64,000 bases of DNA, taken from contig NZ_JH815204.1 of NCBI RefSeq assembly GCF_000296465.1, positions 372,001 through 436,000 on the forward strand, read 5' to 3'. Below, piece by piece: positions 47,484 to 56,242 of this stretch (positions within the stretch are counted from its first letter, which is position 1; each line of letters starts with the position of its first letter). A program made the translations under genes and the position numbers. Under the pieces are notes generated by a model. That model ran no database searches, was not told the origin of the DNA, and saw only the letters and a program-made list of their open reading frames with translations. The DNA is from Barnesiella intestinihominis YIT 11860 (GTDB lineage: Bacteria; Bacteroidota; Bacteroidia; Bacteroidales; Barnesiellaceae).

Positions 47484-48368
47484 TCAGCTCTTTCGATATT
47501 CTTTGGGTGATAATCCGATTTGATGTTTAAAATATTTACTGAAAAAAGTTTGCGAGGGAAAGTTCAGTTCATTGCTGATTTGCTGAATCGTCATACTTGA
47601 ATTTTTGAGTAATCTTTGAGCCTCCAAAATGACATACCTCTTTATCCATTCGCTAGCCGATATGCCGCTATTATTTTTTACGGTTGTAGATAAATATTTG
47701 GCTGTAATACATAGCTTGTCGGCATAGAAATTCAACTGTCTATATTTTTTGAAATTTTTTTCTACCAAATCTAAGAATTCGTAGGTAATATAGTCGGCTC
47801 TTGTCTTTTCGTTTTTTTTGTAAGAACTTATTTGTTTCCAAACTGTCGAATAGAAAAGTGCTACGGTAAGGTGTTGTATCGATTTTATTCGGAAAGGATT
47901 ATCAGTATCGGCTATTATCTTTTTTATGTAAGCACAATAGTCCAATAATGCAGTTAAAGTTTCCTGAGATAAATGATGAGATATATTGTCCTGCCGGGGG
48001 AACCTTAATAATAAAATTTCATTTTTGGAATACGATGCGATATTGCTGGCGAAGTTTTTGGTAAAAGCAATGCAAATGATATAAAAATCTTCGCTGTTAC
48101 TATCGTGTTGTAAAATTTGATTGGGATAAATGCTGATTACGCAAGGAGCGATTGCGTTATACTCTATGGAATTTATTTTCCCTTTAACCCAACCTTTCAA
48201 GACAATACATAATGTGAATGCTTCTGCTTTGTAAGGATAGTTGAATTTTGATAAATCCGAAATATTATCTTTATTAATCTCTATCAAAGCGAACTCGTTA
48301 TCGACATGTAAAACATGTTTGTAATGATTGAAGCTCTCGTTGGGAATATCGGTTATGTGAATGGTCAT
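47484..48368 (-). CDS. AraC family transcriptional regulator
   Basis: A 294-aa regulator. The N-terminal ~180 residues form a cupin-like sensing region (LVLKGWVKGKINSIEYNAIAPCVISIYPNQILQH). The C-terminal ~105 residues are the double helix-turn-helix (LNFYADKLCITAKYLSTTVKNNSGISASEWIKR, then IQQISNELNFPSQTFFSKYFKHQIGLSPKEYRK). It is divergent from the RND efflux operon starting at 48767, the classical place for a local regulator of that pump; the ligand is unknown. Confidence 0.9.
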   Translation of the reverse strand: MTIHITDIPNESFNHYKHVLHVDNEFALIEINKDNISDLSKFNYPYKAEAFTLCIVLKGWVKGKINSIEYNAIAPCVISIYPNQILQHDSNSEDFYIICIAFTKNFASNIASYSKNEILLLRFPRQDNISHHLSQETLTALLDYCAYIKKIIADTDNPFRIKSIQHLTVALFYSTVWKQISSYKKNEKTRADYITYEFLDLVEKNFKKYRQLNFYADKLCITAKYLSTTVKNNSGISASEWIKRYVILEAQRLLKNSSMTIQQISNELNFPSQTFFSKYFKHQIGLSPKEYRKS

Positions 48369-48766
48369 AAATATTTTTATTTTTTCGGAGCAAAAATAGT
48401 CTAATTGTCTTGTAAATAATCTTGAATGAGAAAAATAGACCTGAATAGGGGGATAAAAGGACTCATTTGTATGTAAAGATGGATTTATATTTGCAGCCGA
48501 AATAAAATCTCTGAAAGAGAATTTGTAATAGAATGAAGGATATAATTTTTATTTATTTTATTTTTTCATTCTTTCCAGCTATTATACAGAGTTTATGCCT
48601 AAATTTGTAGCATTCGAAATGTGTTTGAAAAATCCCTGTTTATAGGGGTTATAAAGGTTTTATGTAGGTATTGATTAAATTTATCAATAAGTTGTGTTTA
48701 ATAATTTTTAATATAAAATTTTAACTCGACTTGGAATATCAACGTTGAAAATAATTTTTGTTGCTT
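48369..48766. other. 398-base intergenic region between the AraC gene and the first RND operon
   Basis: AT-rich divergent control region. Minus strand: TATTTTTG at 48398-48391, a -7 element for the AraC gene. Plus strand: TATATTTG at 48486-48493 and TAAATTTG at 48600-48607, -7 candidates for the pump operon, none with a well-spaced TTTG. A 25-codon hydrophobic open frame runs 48533-48610 (MKDIIFIYFIFSFFPAIIQ...), and a short hairpin AATCCCT/AGGGGTT lies at 48631-48650 without a T run. The transcript to the pump would carry a leader of up to ~270 bases. Confidence 0.5.
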
Positions 48767-49900
48767 ATGAAATTGACTAAAAATTTTATTCAGCCTATCG
48801 CAGGTGCGATGCTTTGTATTTTTTTATTTTCCTGTGGAGGAAAAAATGCCCAGAATGGAAGCGGAATGGTTCGCGAATATGCCGTAATGACATTACAGCC
48901 CGATTCGATGGAGTGGTATAGCAATTACCCTGCTGCAATTAAGGGTAAGCGGGATATCGAGATACGTCCGAATGTTAGTGGCTTTATTACAGATTTGAGA
49001 GTCGATGAGGGGTCTGTCGTAAGAAAAGGTCAAGTTCTTTTCGTTATCGATACAGTCCCGTACAAAGCTGCATTGAAAGTCGCCGAGACTAATGTAGAGG
49101 TAGCGAAAGCCAGTACCGAAACCGCTCGCCTTACGGCAGAAAACAAACGGGAGTTGCAGAGACGAGACATCATCAGCGAATATGATTTGCAAATGGCCGA
49201 AAACTCTTATGCTTCGGCTAAGGCCCAGTTGGCTCAGGCGGAAGCCCAATTGGTAAATGCCCGTAATAACGATTCCTATACGCGAGTTATCAGTCCGCTC
49301 GATGGAGTAGTGGGGGAGATTCCTTTCCGTGTGGGGAGTTTGGTGTCGCCGTCTTCGGCCACTCCGCTTACCACTGTTTCGGATAATTCCGAGATGTATG
49401 TTTACTTTTCGATGACCGAGCGGCAAATTTTGGAATTGGTGGCACAATACGGTGCTGAGAATTTTTTGCAAAAACTTCCGACTGTATCGTTGAAACTTTC
49501 CGATGGTAGTATATACCCGTTGAAAGGACGGATCGAAACAGTCAGTGGAATTATAGATACGCAGACAGGCTCCTCGAATATGCGTGCTACTTTTGAAAAT
49601 CCGAATAGGTTGTTGCGTAGCGGAGGTTCGGGCGTTATCATGATTCCTATGAAAAACGACCATGCTATTTTGGTTCCGCAAAAAGCTACTTACGAAATTC
49701 AAGATAAGAAATTTGTTTATGTTTTAAATGACGACTCTACGGTGACTTCTACCGAAATAACCATTGCATCGATCGACAACGGAAAAGAGTATATGGTAAC
49801 TTCGGGATTGAAAGCCGGGGATCGTATCGTGACAGAAGGTGTCAATACTTTGAAGGACGGCATGACTATTAAGGCTGCCGGTTCGCAAAATAATCAATAA
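48767..49900 (+). CDS. RND efflux periplasmic adaptor (membrane fusion) lipoprotein
   Basis: A 377-aa adaptor linking the RND pump and outer-membrane channel. Lipoprotein signal with candidate Cys23 (IFLFSCGG). Barrel-sandwich halves: IEIRPNVSGFITDLRVDEGSVVRKGQVLFVID and YTRVISPLDGVVGEIPFRVGSLVSP, separated by a coiled-coil hairpin (~85-155). Beta-barrel and membrane-proximal domains follow (ILVPQKATYEIQDKKFVYVLNDD, GLKAGDRIVTEGVNTLKDG). ATG 48767 is chosen over an upstream TTG. First gene of operon 1. Confidence 0.93.
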   Translation: MKLTKNFIQPIAGAMLCIFLFSCGGKNAQNGSGMVREYAVMTLQPDSMEWYSNYPAAIKGKRDIEIRPNVSGFITDLRVDEGSVVRKGQVLFVIDTVPYKAALKVAETNVEVAKASTETARLTAENKRELQRRDIISEYDLQMAENSYASAKAQLAQAEAQLVNARNNDSYTRVISPLDGVVGEIPFRVGSLVSPSSATPLTTVSDNSEMYVYFSMTERQILELVAQYGAENFLQKLPTVSLKLSDGSIYPLKGRIETVSGIIDTQTGSSNMRATFENPNRLLRSGGSGVIMIPMKNDHAILVPQKATYEIQDKKFVYVLNDDSTVTSTEITIASIDNGKEYMVTSGLKAGDRIVTEGVNTLKDGMTIKAAGSQNNQ

Positions 49901-49926
49901 CAAGAACTTCAAATAGATAAAAGATT

Positions 49927-52900
49927 ATGAAGTTAGATAGATTTATCAACCGCCCGGTATTATCGACCGTTATTTCCATTTTTATGGTCATACTGGGTGT
50001 TATAGGACTTGTATTTTTACCGATTACGCAATATCCAGATATTGCCCCTCCTACCATACAAGTTTCGACAACTTATACAGGTGCTAACGCTCAAACCATA
50101 TTGAATAGTGTTATAGCTCCGTTGGAAGAGTCCATAAATGGTGTGGAAAACATGCTATACATGACTTCTACGGCAACCAATACAGGATCGGCGTCGATCA
50201 ACGTATATTTTAAGCAAGGAACCGATCCCGATATGGCTGCCGTGAATGTGCAGAACAGGGTCGCTAAGGCTCAAAATCTGTTGCCGGCAGAAGTAACGCG
50301 GGTGGGTGTGATTACCGAAAAACGTCAGACGAGTATGTTGATGGTATTCTCTCTGTTCAGTCCCGACGACCGGTACAGCTTGGAGTTCCTTGAAAATTAT
50401 GCAAAAATTAATGTCCTCCCCTTAATTCAGCGTGTATCTGGTGTCGGTGCTGCCGATGTTATGGCGACAGACTATTCTATGCGTATTTGGTTGAAACCCG
50501 ATGTTATGGCGCAATATGGTTTGATGCCGGCGGATATTGCAGGTATTTTAGCTGAGCAGAATATCGAAGCCGCTCCCGGTCAGTTCGGAGATCAGGGAAA
50601 TCAATCGTTCCAATACGTTTTGACCTATAAAGGCCGTTTACAAACCCCTGAGGAGTTTGGTAATATGGTGATACGAGCAAACGACGATGGGCAAATTTTG
50701 TACTTGAAAGATGTTGCCGATATTGAATTAGGTCGGTTGACCTATGGGTTTAAAAATTTCCAGAACGGGCATAATGCGGTAAGTGCGATGGTCTATCAGG
50801 CTGCCGGATCCAATGCCACTGCAATTATCGGCGATATTACAAATTTGTTGGAAGATATAAAGAAAGACCTTCCCCCCGGAATGGAAATCGAAACGACTTT
50901 GAATGCTAACGACTTCCTGTTTGCTTCGATTCACGAGGTAATCAAGACCCTTATCGAAGCCTTTATTTTGGTGTTCTTTGTAGTGTATGTCTTCTTGCAA
51001 GATTTCCGTTCGACGTTGATTCCCGCTATCGCTATTCCGGTGTCGTTGATCGGTACGTTCTTTGCCTTGTATTTGATGGGATTTAGTTTGAACTTGTTGA
51101 CTCTTTGTGCATTGGTTCTTGCCATTGCGATTGTGGTCGATGATGCCATAGTGGTCGTCGAGGGAGTCCATGCTAAGTTGGATCAAGGATATAAGTCACC
51201 CCGTAAAGCATCTATCGATGCCATGCGCGAGCTTTCTGGCGCTATCATTTCGATTACGTTGGTGATGATGTCGGTGTTTATTCCGGTAAGTTTCATGCCG
51301 GGAACTTCGGGAACATTCTATCGGCAGTTCGGTCTCACGATGGCATTTGCCATTGGTTTCTCGGCGATCAACGCCTTGACGCTGAGTCCGGCTTTGTGTG
51401 CTATTTTATTGAAACCTCACAATAAAGACGGACATGAAAATAAAAAAACATCGTTTATCGATCGTTTTCATATAGCGTTTAATGCAGCATACAACACGAT
51501 GCTCTCCAAATATAAAAATGGGGTTACCCATTTTGTCCATCATAAAAAACTTTCGTTTGCGGGAGTTATCGTAGGAGTTATTGTCTTGGTTATTTTAATG
51601 AACATCACTCCTACGGGACTTGTCCCGAATGAAGATACAGGTACGATAATGATTACAGCCGATTTGCAGCCGGGAACTTCTCAGGAACGTACGGAGAAAA
51701 TTCTTATGGAGGTAGATAGTATTATCGCTACTCATCCGGCAGTAAAAAGTCGTACACAAATTTTAGGATTCAGTTTTATCGGTGGACAAGGGAATACCTA
51801 TGGCTCTTTTATCGTGAAATTGAAAGATTGGGACGAACGTACCGGAAAAGGTATGGATGCCAATTCTGTAATCGGGACTCTTTATATGAAGTTCGCTACG
51901 GAAATAAAGGATGCCCGTGTATTGTGTTTTGCTCCGCCTATGATTCCGGGGTACAGTATCAGTAATGGTTTCGAGTTGAACTTGCAGGACAAGACCGGTG
52001 GTTCGCTGGATCATTTTTATGAAGTCGCTCAAAATTTCTTAGCTGAGCTGATGAAGCGACCGGAGATAGCGATGGCCTCGACGACATTTAATCCTGCGTT
52101 CCCGCAGTATATGGTCGATGTCGATGTCGCCAAATGTAAACAGGCCGGTATTAGCCCGAGCGATGTGTTGGCGGCTCTACAAGGTTATTTGGGAGGTATG
52201 TACTCTTCTAACTTTAACCGTTTCGGTAAATTGTACCGTGTCATGATACAAGCAGAACCGAGTGCTCGGGCCAATCCCGAAAGTCTGAACAACATAAAAA
52301 TTCGTAATGGTTCCGAGATGGCTCCGATTACCAATTTCATTACCTTGAAAAAGGTATATGGTCCCGATAATATCAAGCGTTTCAATATGTTTACGGCTAT
52401 GACTATTAACGGTAATCCGGCCGACGGATATAGTTCTGGTGAAGCTATTAAAGCTATCGAGGAAGTCGCCGCCGAAACATTGCCGGTAGGTTATGGATAT
52501 GAGTTCTCGGGTATGACCCGTGAAGAGCAGGGTTCGAGCAGTGGTACGACTGCTATTATCTTTATGTTGTGCTTGGTATTTGTTTACCTGTTGTTAAGTG
52601 CTCAATACGAAAGTTACATTTTGCCGCTTTCGGTAATCCTCTCGATACCGTTTGGATTGGCCGGTAGCTTTATATTTGCATTGATGATGGGAGTCGAGAA
52701 TAATATCTATTTGCAAATCGCTTTGATTATGCTTATCGGTTTGTTGGCGAAGAATGCGATTCTTATCGTAGAGTTTGCGTTGGATCGTCGTCGTACGGGT
52801 ATGCCTATTATCAATGCGGCCATCGATGGAGCGGCAGCCCGTCTGCGTCCTATCTTGATGACGTCATTGGCGATGGTTATCGGTTTGTTGCCTATGATGT

Positions 52901-53106
52901 TTGCCAGTGGAGTAGGTGCTAACGGTAACGGCACTCTGGGAGCCGGAGCCGTGGGAGGTATGCTCATCGGTATGATATGTCAGATATTTATTGTTCCGGC
53001 TTTGTTCGTTGTCTTCCAGATTATTCAAGAAAAGATTAAACCTCTTAAATGGAACGATCTTGATAATTCGGAGGTTATTTCGGAGATTGAACAATATTCC
53101 AAATAA
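49927..53106 (+). CDS. RND multidrug efflux transporter, HAE-1 (AcrB) type
   Basis: A 1059-aa inner-membrane proton/drug antiporter with twelve transmembrane segments and two large periplasmic loops. Begins FINRPVLSTVISIFMVILG. The proton-relay Asp pair is present in AIAIVVDDAIVVVEGV and the TM10 lysine in LIGLLAKNAILIVEFA. Pore-domain segments typical of AcrB (QVSTTYTGANAQTI, GVGAADVMATDYSMRIWLKPDVMAQYGL) identify the HAE-1 group, pumping hydrophobic and amphiphilic compounds. It lies 26 bases after the adaptor gene. Confidence 0.95.
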   Translation: MKLDRFINRPVLSTVISIFMVILGVIGLVFLPITQYPDIAPPTIQVSTTYTGANAQTILNSVIAPLEESINGVENMLYMTSTATNTGSASINVYFKQGTDPDMAAVNVQNRVAKAQNLLPAEVTRVGVITEKRQTSMLMVFSLFSPDDRYSLEFLENYAKINVLPLIQRVSGVGAADVMATDYSMRIWLKPDVMAQYGLMPADIAGILAEQNIEAAPGQFGDQGNQSFQYVLTYKGRLQTPEEFGNMVIRANDDGQILYLKDVADIELGRLTYGFKNFQNGHNAVSAMVYQAAGSNATAIIGDITNLLEDIKKDLPPGMEIETTLNANDFLFASIHEVIKTLIEAFILVFFVVYVFLQDFRSTLIPAIAIPVSLIGTFFALYLMGFSLNLLTLCALVLAIAIVVDDAIVVVEGVHAKLDQGYKSPRKASIDAMRELSGAIISITLVMMSVFIPVSFMPGTSGTFYRQFGLTMAFAIGFSAINALTLSPALCAILLKPHNKDGHENKKTSFIDRFHIAFNAAYNTMLSKYKNGVTHFVHHKKLSFAGVIVGVIVLVILMNITPTGLVPNEDTGTIMITADLQPGTSQERTEKILMEVDSIIATHPAVKSRTQILGFSFIGGQGNTYGSFIVKLKDWDERTGKGMDANSVIGTLYMKFATEIKDARVLCFAPPMIPGYSISNGFELNLQDKTGGSLDHFYEVAQNFLAELMKRPEIAMASTTFNPAFPQYMVDVDVAKCKQAGISPSDVLAALQGYLGGMYSSNFNRFGKLYRVMIQAEPSARANPESLNNIKIRNGSEMAPITNFITLKKVYGPDNIKRFNMFTAMTINGNPADGYSSGEAIKAIEEVAAETLPVGYGYEFSGMTREEQGSSSGTTAIIFMLCLVFVYLLLSAQYESYILPLSVILSIPFGLAGSFIFALMMGVENNIYLQIALIMLIGLLAKNAILIVEFALDRRRTGMPIINAAIDGAAARLRPILMTSLAMVIGLLPMMFASGVGANGNGTLGAGAVGGMLIGMICQIFIVPALFVVFQIIQEKIKPLKWNDLDNSEVISEIEQYSK

Positions 53107-53137
53107 ATTTGAGGTAACTCTATAAAACAGAGAATAT

Positions 53138-54544
53138 ATGAAACGAATTCTTTTATATACCGTGTGTGGTTTGGCTATGCTCACTATGTTTAATAGCTGC
53201 CACATATATAATAAATATCATCGACCCGATGTCGATGTAGAAGGCTTGTTCCGAGATACTGTTGCGGCAGGCGATACCCTTGCGGCAGATTCCTTGAATA
53301 TGGGGAATTTGCCGTGGGAAGAAGTCTTTACCGACACGATATTGCAGAATCTCATACGCATTGGATTAGAAAAAAATAGCGATCTGCAAAGTGCCATGTT
53401 ACAAGTAGAAGCGGCTCAGGCTAGTTTCAATGCCGCTCGCTTGGCGTTTTTGCCAACGTTGAATTTGACTCCGCAAGGCGGTGTAAGTAGTTTCGATGGT
53501 AGCAAAGCCTCATGGACTTACAATGCGCCGGTTACGGCAAGTTGGGAGATCGATATATTTGGAAGAGTGCTGAATTCAAAACGCAATGCAAAAGCTGTAT
53601 TAATGCAAAGCGAAGCGTATGAACAAGCGGTTCGTACACAGATTATCGCTACCATAGCTAATGGTTATTACACCTTGTTGATGCTCGATAAGCAACTCGC
53701 TGTTACGGAAGAGACCGCTTTGTTGTGGGAAAAGAGCGTGGAGACGATAAAAGCGATGAAGATTGGAGGCATGACAAATGAAGCTGCGGTAGCGCAAAGT
53801 GAAGCGAATAGCTATATGATTGCGGCTTCGATACCGGCTTTGCGGCAACAGATAAGAGAAGCGGAAAACAGTTTGTCCACATTGCTTTATCAAGCGCCTC
53901 AGTCGATCGAGAGAGGAACGTTTGAAGACCAGAAACTCCCCGAAATGTTACAAGTGGGAGTCCCGGTTCAATTACTTTCCAATCGTCCCGATGTACGGTC
54001 GGCAGAGCTCTCGTTGGCTGCGGCATATTATACTACGAATATAGCGCGGTCTGCCTTTTATCCCAACTTGGTAATTTCGGGATCTGCCGGATGGACCAAC
54101 TCAGCCGGGAGCATGATCGTTAATCCCGGAAAAGTGTTGCTGTCTGCAGCTGCATCGTTGGTACAACCGATATTCAATCATGGCAGTAATGTCGCGAATC
54201 TGAAAGCTGCCAAAGCTCAGCAGAAGATGGCTGCTATTAATTTCCAGCAGACAATCCTTAATGCAGGAAAAGAGGTAAGCAATGCTCTTTATCAAATTCA
54301 AACGACAAAGGAAACTCTTGTAAATAGAAATCAGCAGGTCGCTTCTTTGGAAAGAGCTGTTGAAGCTACCGAGTCGTTGATGAAGCTGGGCACTTCGACC
54401 TATCTCGAAGTCCTTACAGCTCAACAGTCGTTGTTGAATGCCCAGTTGTCCCAGATTTCCGATTCGTATCAATGCATGGTCGCTGTCGTCAGTTTGTATC
54501 ATGCCTTAGGCGGAGGTCGGGAAATAGAGGAAAATACGAAGTAA
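53138..54544 (+). CDS. Outer-membrane efflux channel lipoprotein (NodT/OprM type)
   Basis: A 468-aa TolC-family channel with lipoprotein signal (candidate Cys21 in TMFNSCHIY). Two repeats of long alpha-helical hairpins: LIRIGLEKNSDLQSAMLQVEAAQASFNAARLAFLP and a matching C-terminal copy (FNHGSNVANLKAAKAQQKMAAINFQQTILNAGKEVSNAL), the usual TSYLEVLTAQQSLLNAQL near the end. Third component of pump operon 1. Confidence 0.93.
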   Translation: MKRILLYTVCGLAMLTMFNSCHIYNKYHRPDVDVEGLFRDTVAAGDTLAADSLNMGNLPWEEVFTDTILQNLIRIGLEKNSDLQSAMLQVEAAQASFNAARLAFLPTLNLTPQGGVSSFDGSKASWTYNAPVTASWEIDIFGRVLNSKRNAKAVLMQSEAYEQAVRTQIIATIANGYYTLLMLDKQLAVTEETALLWEKSVETIKAMKIGGMTNEAAVAQSEANSYMIAASIPALRQQIREAENSLSTLLYQAPQSIERGTFEDQKLPEMLQVGVPVQLLSNRPDVRSAELSLAAAYYTTNIARSAFYPNLVISGSAGWTNSAGSMIVNPGKVLLSAAASLVQPIFNHGSNVANLKAAKAQQKMAAINFQQTILNAGKEVSNALYQIQTTKETLVNRNQQVASLERAVEATESLMKLGTSTYLEVLTAQQSLLNAQLSQISDSYQCMVAVVSLYHALGGGREIEENTK

Positions 54545-54563
54545 AAATTAAAAATAATATACT

Positions 54564-55349
54564 ATGATTAGTCCGTTAGCGTACGTCGATTCCAAAGCGG
54601 TGATTGGGAACAATGTGACGATTCACCCCTTTGCTTATATCGATAAAGATGTTGTCATTGGAGACAATTGTGTGATATATCCATACGCCAGTGTTTTGGC
54701 GGGAACTGTCATGGGAAAAAACAATCGGGTTTTTCAAGGTGCTATTTTGGGCGCCGAGCCGCAGGATTTCCATTATAAAGGCGATGCTACCCGGTTGTCT
54801 ATCGGGGACGATAATATGATTCGAGAATATGTTATCATCAATAGAGCTACGACTCCCGAAGGAGAAACTGTCATTGGAAATAGAATTTGTCTGTTGAAAG
54901 GAACACGTATCGGACACGACTGCCGTGTGGACGACGATTGCATTTTAGGTATCGATTGTGACCTCTCGGGAGAGTGTCATATTCATAGTAAAGCAATTCT
55001 CGCCGGACGTGTAATCGTGAAAGAGCGCTGTCGGGTAGGTAGCTGGACTTTGGTGAAAAGCGGTTGCCGTACGGGTAAAGATATACCTCCGTATATTTTA
55101 GCTGCACATAATCCCATTACATATAAGGGAATAAATGCATTTATTCTTAGACGGCGAGGATTCGGTGAGGCTACTATCGAGAATATCGCTTTGGCTTATC
55201 GACAAATATATCAGTCGGGTACTAGTCTTGAAAATGCAGTGCTTCGTATTAAAGAAGTGGTGGAGCCAAGTCCCGAAATTGATTATATTCTATCTTTTAT
55301 AGAAGATTCGAAAATGGGTATAATTGCTACCTATGGAGAAGAAAAATAA
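54564..55349 (+). CDS. LpxA-like acyltransferase (hexapeptide-repeat protein)
   Basis: A 261-aa left-handed beta-helix protein (hexapeptide repeats from ISPLAYVDSKAVIGNNVTIHPFAYID to ~residue 175) with an LpxA-type C-terminal helical domain (AAHNPITYKGINAFILRRRGFGEATIENIALAYRQIYQSG). LpxA puts the first 3-hydroxyacyl chain on UDP-GlcNAc in lipid A synthesis. Compared from memory with E. coli LpxA, the residue matching catalytic His125 is kept (RIGHDC) and Arg204 too, but positions matching His122, His144 and His160 read Arg, Glu and Lys. So it is probably a paralog with altered activity. It lies 19 bases after the efflux channel gene and before the operon terminator. Confidence 0.75.
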   Translation: MISPLAYVDSKAVIGNNVTIHPFAYIDKDVVIGDNCVIYPYASVLAGTVMGKNNRVFQGAILGAEPQDFHYKGDATRLSIGDDNMIREYVIINRATTPEGETVIGNRICLLKGTRIGHDCRVDDDCILGIDCDLSGECHIHSKAILAGRVIVKERCRVGSWTLVKSGCRTGKDIPPYILAAHNPITYKGINAFILRRRGFGEATIENIALAYRQIYQSGTSLENAVLRIKEVVEPSPEIDYILSFIEDSKMGIIATYGEEK

Positions 55350-55366
55350 AGTAGAAAAGTAGACTG

Positions 55367-55405
55367 AAAGAAACCCCGGTTAAAAATAACCGGGGTTTCT
55401 TTTTA
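55367..55405 (+). terminator. Terminator of RND operon 1
   Basis: A 16-bp perfect stem, AAAGAAACCCCGGTTA (55367-55382) and TAACCGGGGTTTCTTT (55387-55402), AAAA loop, T run continuing to 55405. Confidence 0.92.
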
Positions 55406-55458
55406 TAAATGCCTATTCTCTTTTTCTATTTTAAATATATAAATATTTGATTATTATA

Positions 55459-55528
55459 TAATTATGTGCTTCCCGGATAGCCTAGGTCTAATAGCGTTTG
55501 TTTTTATTAACGAAATAGCACATAATTA
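55459..55528. repeat. 12-bp perfect inverted repeat upstream of the TetR gene
   Basis: TAATTATGTGCT (55459-55470) and AGCACATAATTA (55517-55528), separated by 46 bases; no mismatch. It ends 16 bases before the predicted -33 element of the TetR gene. A candidate operator pair for autoregulation, or a structured RNA if transcribed. Confidence 0.55.
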
Positions 55529-55543
55529 AGCGGTGAAAACTAT

Positions 55544-55572
55544 TTTGGTTTCCAAAGTTTTCTATACATTTG
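55544..55572 (+). promoter_or_regulatory. Probable promoter of the TetR-RND operon 2
   Basis: TTTG 55544-55547, a 17-base spacer (shorter than the usual 19-21), TACATTTG 55565-55572 (exact), 22 bases before the TetR ATG. Confidence 0.5.
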
Positions 55573-55594
55573 CCGCGATAATGGGATAATTATT

Positions 55595-56206
55595 ATGAAT
55601 ACAGAGTTACAACAGCGAATTATCAAGCAGGCAACCCGTATGTTTTTGTGTAACGGAATTAAATCTGTTACAATGGATATGATTGCGTCTCAATTAGGTA
55701 TCTCGAAACGGACTCTTTATGAAAACTTCAAGGAAAAGAACGAGTTATTATTGGCTTGTTTGGAAAGTCAGGAAATGGAAAGAAGGGCTCGGTTGGAGGT
55801 ATATTTTGCCAATCGAAAGAATGTGATTGATTTGTTGTTGAATGTTTATGAAGATATCCTCCGTTTCATGCGGAATACAAGCCCCATGTTTTTTGTGGAT
55901 ATGGAACGATATTATCCGAGAGTTAATGATAAGTATGAGAATGATAAGGAATGCCATAAACAAGCTACGGTCGATTTATTGAAAGAAGGTGTCGGTGAAG
56001 GTGTGATACGAGCCGATATCAATATGGAGATTGTAGCGACGCTATTGACTTTTCAATTTGAACTTTTAAAAAAATCAGATCAAATATTTAATTCTAAATA
56101 TACTTTTACCGAGATTTTTGAAACGATATTTAAAAGCTTTATTCGAGGAATAGCTACTCCGGAGGGAGTAAAATATACAGATGAATTTTTTGAGGAGAAT
56201 AGATAA
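55595..56206 (+). CDS. TetR/AcrR family transcriptional regulator
   Basis: A 203-aa repressor-type protein. Helix-turn-helix at residues ~5-50 (IIKQATRMFLCNGIKSVTMDMIASQLGISKRTLYENFKEKNELL), ligand-binding helices afterwards. It leads the second RND operon (TolC-type channel 37 bases downstream), so it most likely represses its own operon until a pump substrate is bound. Confidence 0.92.
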   Translation: MNTELQQRIIKQATRMFLCNGIKSVTMDMIASQLGISKRTLYENFKEKNELLLACLESQEMERRARLEVYFANRKNVIDLLLNVYEDILRFMRNTSPMFFVDMERYYPRVNDKYENDKECHKQATVDLLKEGVGEGVIRADINMEIVATLLTFQFELLKKSDQIFNSKYTFTEIFETIFKSFIRGIATPEGVKYTDEFFEENR

Positions 56207-56242
56207 AAAGATGGTAAAAACTTTAATGATGAAAAAAAACGT

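Noticed and set aside
55470-55517. tRNA-like look of the bases between the inverted repeat arms upstream of the TetR gene (a segment resembling an acceptor strand and D arm)
   Set aside because: No TTCGA T-loop, no proper anticodon stem and no 3' acceptor partner at the right distance.
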